Position numbers and translations under genes: made by a program. From assembly GCA_050330975.1 (NCBI GenBank), contig JBHJHK010000379.1:1-16950 (forward strand): 16,950 nt of DNA, given 5' to 3'. The DNA comes from JBHJHK01 sp050330975 (lineage in GTDB: Bacteria > Pseudomonadota > Gammaproteobacteria > Competibacterales > Competibacteraceae). The notes beneath the pieces were generated by a model that was not told the origin of the DNA, did not search any database, and saw nothing but the letters and a program-made list of their open reading frames with translations. Of this stretch, positions 14,774 to 16,950 are shown piece after piece (the first letter of the stretch is position 1; each line of letters starts with the position of its first letter).

Positions 14774-16468
14774 GTGAGCGACGTCGTCGGCCCAGCCCCC
14801 GCCGGCGCCCGGGGCCTCGGCCGCCCGCCCCGCTGGTTGATCCCCGCCGTGTTGGCGGCGGCGGTGTTGCTGTGGCTCATCGTCGCCCAGTGGCCCGAGG
14901 CCCTCGAAGACCTCATCGGCCGCAAAAAACTGTTCCTCAACGCCCTGTTCAATGGCATCACCCTGGGGGCGCTGTACTTTTTGGTGGCCGCCGGATTTAC
15001 CCTGATCTTTGGCCTGATGCGCAACGTCAACCTGGCCCACGGCACCCTCTATTTATTGGGGGGCTACATCGGCTATGAGGTGGCCGAGGCCAGCGGCTCT
15101 TGGCTGTTGAGCTTTGTGGTGGCCTTTGTCGCCGTGGCCCTGGTGGGGATCGTCCTCCAGGTGGGGGTGTTCCGCCGCATGGAGGGCCAAGAGCTGCGCC
15201 AAACCCTGGTGACCATCGGCATTTCCATCGTCCTGGCCGATGTGATCCTGTGGATTTGGGGCGGGGATTTCTACCAGATCCTCGCCCCCCGCTGGCTGTC
15301 GGGCCCGATGGAATTGCCCCTGGTGACCGGGGTGAGCCGCCGGGGAGACCTCATCTACCTCAAATACCCCACGGTGCGGTTGGCCATCTTCGCCGCCGCC
15401 GTGGTCATCGGCATCGGCATGGCCCTGTTGCTCACCCGCACCCGCGTGGGAATGTTGATCCGGGCCGGGGTGGACGACCGGGACATGCTGGCGGCCACCG
15501 GGGTCAATACCCAAGCGGTATTTGTCTCGGTGTTCGCCTTTGGCGCCGGCCTCGCCGGCCTCGCCGGGGTGGTGGGGGGCACCTTCCAGTCCCTGGCCCC
15601 GGGGGAGGACATCCGCTTTTTGTTGGCCTCTTTAGTGGTGGTTATCGTCGGGGGTATGGGCTCCATCACCGGCGCCGCCCTGGGGGCGCTGGTCATCGGC
15701 CTCGCCGAGCAGTTTGGCTCGGTGTACCTCCCCACCTATGCGGTGGTGTTGACCTTTTTGATCCTGGTGCTGGTGCTGGCCTTCCGCCCCCAGGGCCTCA
15801 TGGGGCGGCGGTCCTCGCCGGCCGCCGGTGGTAAGCCCGCCGTCCGCCCCCCGGGAGCGGCCCCTGCCGCACCGCCCCCCGCCGTCCCCCCGGCCACCGG
15901 CCAAGGCCTGGGCCATCGGCTGAGTCGTTGGCTCCAACACCACCCCGGGTCGGTGCTGAGCGCGGCGTTTTTGCTGTGTCTGCCGGCCTTTGCCAGCGAT
16001 TTTGTCCAGTTTCAGCTGTTTGTCTGGACCTTTATCCTGGGGATGATCGCCCTGAGTTTGATGTTCCTCGCCGGCTACGGCGGTATGGTGAGCCTGGTGC
16101 AGATGAGCGTCGCCGGCCTCGCCGGCTATTTGGTGGCCATCTTCGGCGACAGTGGGGTGGCCACCATCAGCCTCGGCTGGCCCTGGTGGTTGGCGGTGCC
16201 CTTGGCCATCGCCTTCGCCGTGGGCTTTGGCACCTTGAGCGGCGCCCTGGCAGTGCGCACCGCCGGGATCTACACCATCATGATCACCCTGGCCATCTCC
16301 GCGGCGTTTTTCTACTTTGCCCGCCAGAACTACACCCTTTTCAACGGTTTCAGCGGCTTTAACTCCGTGCGTCCCCCGGTGCTCTTCGGCGTCGACTGGC
16401 GGGATCCCACGGCGTTTTACTATTTGTCCTTGGGCTGTGCCGCGGCGAGCTTTGCCCTGGTGAGCTAA
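14774..16468 (+). CDS. LivH-LivM fused ABC permease, ends at an internal TAA
   Basis: 564 residues to the stop. Residues about 52-340 are a complete LivH-type permease: NGITLGALYFLVAAGFTLIF, VNLAHG, a TLVTIGISIVLAD helix, RAGVDDRDMLAATGVN (the cytoplasmic coupling loop) and GGMGSITGAALGALVIGL. A linker rich in Pro and Ala (about 348-376) leads into a LivM-type domain (about 395 onward): LSLMFLAGYGGMVSLVQMS, ALAVRTAGIYTIMITLA and YTLFNGFSGFNSV. The frame stops at TAA 16466-16468, inside what should be LivM, before its coupling loop; the rest continues in frame as the next feature. I preferred the GTG at 14774 because GGGGAGG lies six bases ahead; ATG 14768 abuts that site, and the frame opens back to 14645. 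LivH and LivM are normally separate proteins that pair as a heterodimer. Confidence 0.85.
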   Translation: MSDVVGPAPAGARGLGRPPRWLIPAVLAAAVLLWLIVAQWPEALEDLIGRKKLFLNALFNGITLGALYFLVAAGFTLIFGLMRNVNLAHGTLYLLGGYIGYEVAEASGSWLLSFVVAFVAVALVGIVLQVGVFRRMEGQELRQTLVTIGISIVLADVILWIWGGDFYQILAPRWLSGPMELPLVTGVSRRGDLIYLKYPTVRLAIFAAAVVIGIGMALLLTRTRVGMLIRAGVDDRDMLAATGVNTQAVFVSVFAFGAGLAGLAGVVGGTFQSLAPGEDIRFLLASLVVVIVGGMGSITGAALGALVIGLAEQFGSVYLPTYAVVLTFLILVLVLAFRPQGLMGRRSSPAAGGKPAVRPPGAAPAAPPPAVPPATGQGLGHRLSRWLQHHPGSVLSAAFLLCLPAFASDFVQFQLFVWTFILGMIALSLMFLAGYGGMVSLVQMSVAGLAGYLVAIFGDSGVATISLGWPWWLAVPLAIAFAVGFGTLSGALAVRTAGIYTIMITLAISAAFFYFARQNYTLFNGFSGFNSVRPPVLFGVDWRDPTAFYYLSLGCAAASFALVS

Positions 16469-16950
16469 GTGGCCCGGGCCCCCTTTGGCCTGGCCCTCCA
16501 GGGGGTGCGGGACAACCCCCGGCGGATGGCGGCCATGGGCTTTGACGTCACCTGGCACCGCATCGCCGCCTACGCCTTTGCCGCCGCCATCGCCGCCGTG
16601 GCCGGGGTGTTGCTGGTGTGGCACAGCGGCCAGATCTCCCCGGGGACCGTGGGCATCGGCCCTGTGATCGATATCTTGGTCATCGCCGTGGTGGGGGGGC
16701 TGGGGAGCCTCGTGGGGCCGTTTATCGGCGCTTTTCTCTATGTGGTGCTGCGCACCTTTGCCCTGGACGTCCTGGTGGCCATGGGGCTGGACGGCCAGCG
16801 CTTCCAGTTGCTCATCGGCACCGGGTTCTTGCTGGCGGTGTTCTTTTCCCCCGACGGCCTGTTGGGGCTTTGGAACCGGCTCAAGGCGAGCCTTGGGGAG
16901 GGCCGGCGCTCCTTGGCCGAGCGCTATAGGTCCCCAACGGCGGGCGGGGG
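16469..16950 (+). pseudogene. LivM C-terminal part, in frame after the TAA (runs off window)
   Basis: The codon after the TAA continues in the same frame with typical LivM sequence: VARAPFGLALQGVRDNPRRM followed by AAMGFDVTWHRIAAY, the coupling loop that contacts the ATPase. Then come GVLLVWHSGQISPGTVG, DILVIAVVGGLGSLVGPFIG and a last hydrophobic helix before SPDGLLGLWNRL. About 160 codons are visible and no stop occurs before 16950. In other LivM proteins the segment before this loop is continuous, so the stop breaks one gene. A GTG directly after the TAA could restart translation, but no ribosome-binding site is evident. A point mutation from a Tyr codon, a sequencing error, or rare readthrough are the alternatives. 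Confidence 0.7.

Noticed and set aside
13869..16624. Long minus-strand frames opposite the binding protein and permease (13869-14708, 15632-16624)
   Set aside because: Composition is His/Gly/Gln-rich, typical of antisense reading of GC-rich membrane and periplasmic genes. The plus-strand products are clear.
1..16950. CRISPR array, tRNA or rRNA genes
   Set aside because: I saw no regularly spaced repeats and no tRNA-like or rRNA-like segment by eye. A covariance-model scan would be needed to exclude small RNAs.

Overview
The window looks like an accessory or rearranged stretch of a chromosome from a GC-rich member of the Pseudomonadota. An alphaproteobacterium is my best guess, because the orotate phosphoribosyltransferase carries a KGFGRDAQIEG-type catalytic loop that I associate with alphaproteobacterial PyrE; nothing here fixes the genus. 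Composition falls into two blocks. Roughly 1-8550 is moderate in GC, with insertion-sequence remnants, broken genes and loose intergenic DNA. Roughly 8730-16950 is very GC-rich, with tightly packed or overlapping genes.

Left block. It opens with the N-terminal piece of an IS4-type transposase (minus strand, cut by the window edge), then about 880 bases with no convincing gene. Next is an HxlR-family regulator on the minus strand with a palindromic candidate operator directly upstream, divergent from an exported YHS-domain protein. Three plus-strand genes follow: a RidA/YjgF-like protein, an M20 carbamoylase-type amidohydrolase and an orotate phosphoribosyltransferase. Together they suggest pyrimidine or carbamoyl-amino-acid metabolism. 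A short possible gene remnant follows them. On the minus strand are a 58-codon open stretch without a clear start, a complete class I SAM methyltransferase, a frameshifted IS1-family transposase, and a truncated, twice-frameshifted class III aminotransferase. A small DM13-domain lipoprotein on the plus strand closes this block.

Right block. A minus-strand operon encodes a three-part molybdenum hydroxylase of the xanthine dehydrogenase/CO dehydrogenase family. The large subunit is fused at its C-terminus to a CoxG-like SRPBCC domain, and is followed by the FAD subunit and the 2Fe-2S subunit with overlapping ends. Divergently, a plus-strand operon encodes a Leu/amide/urea-type ABC importer: a periplasmic binding protein, then a permease in which LivH and LivM are joined by a proline/alanine-rich linker. 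The LivM half is interrupted by an in-frame TAA at 16466-16468, after which the same frame continues as good LivM sequence to the window end. The ATPase genes, if present, lie outside.

The most notable features are the CoxL-CoxG fusion facing a LivH-LivM fusion across a 270-base divergent intergenic region, the internal TAA in LivM, and the RidA/carbamoylase/OPRT cluster. A reasonable inference is that the right block imports and hydroxylates an N-heterocyclic or amide-like compound. The substrate cannot be read from the sequence.
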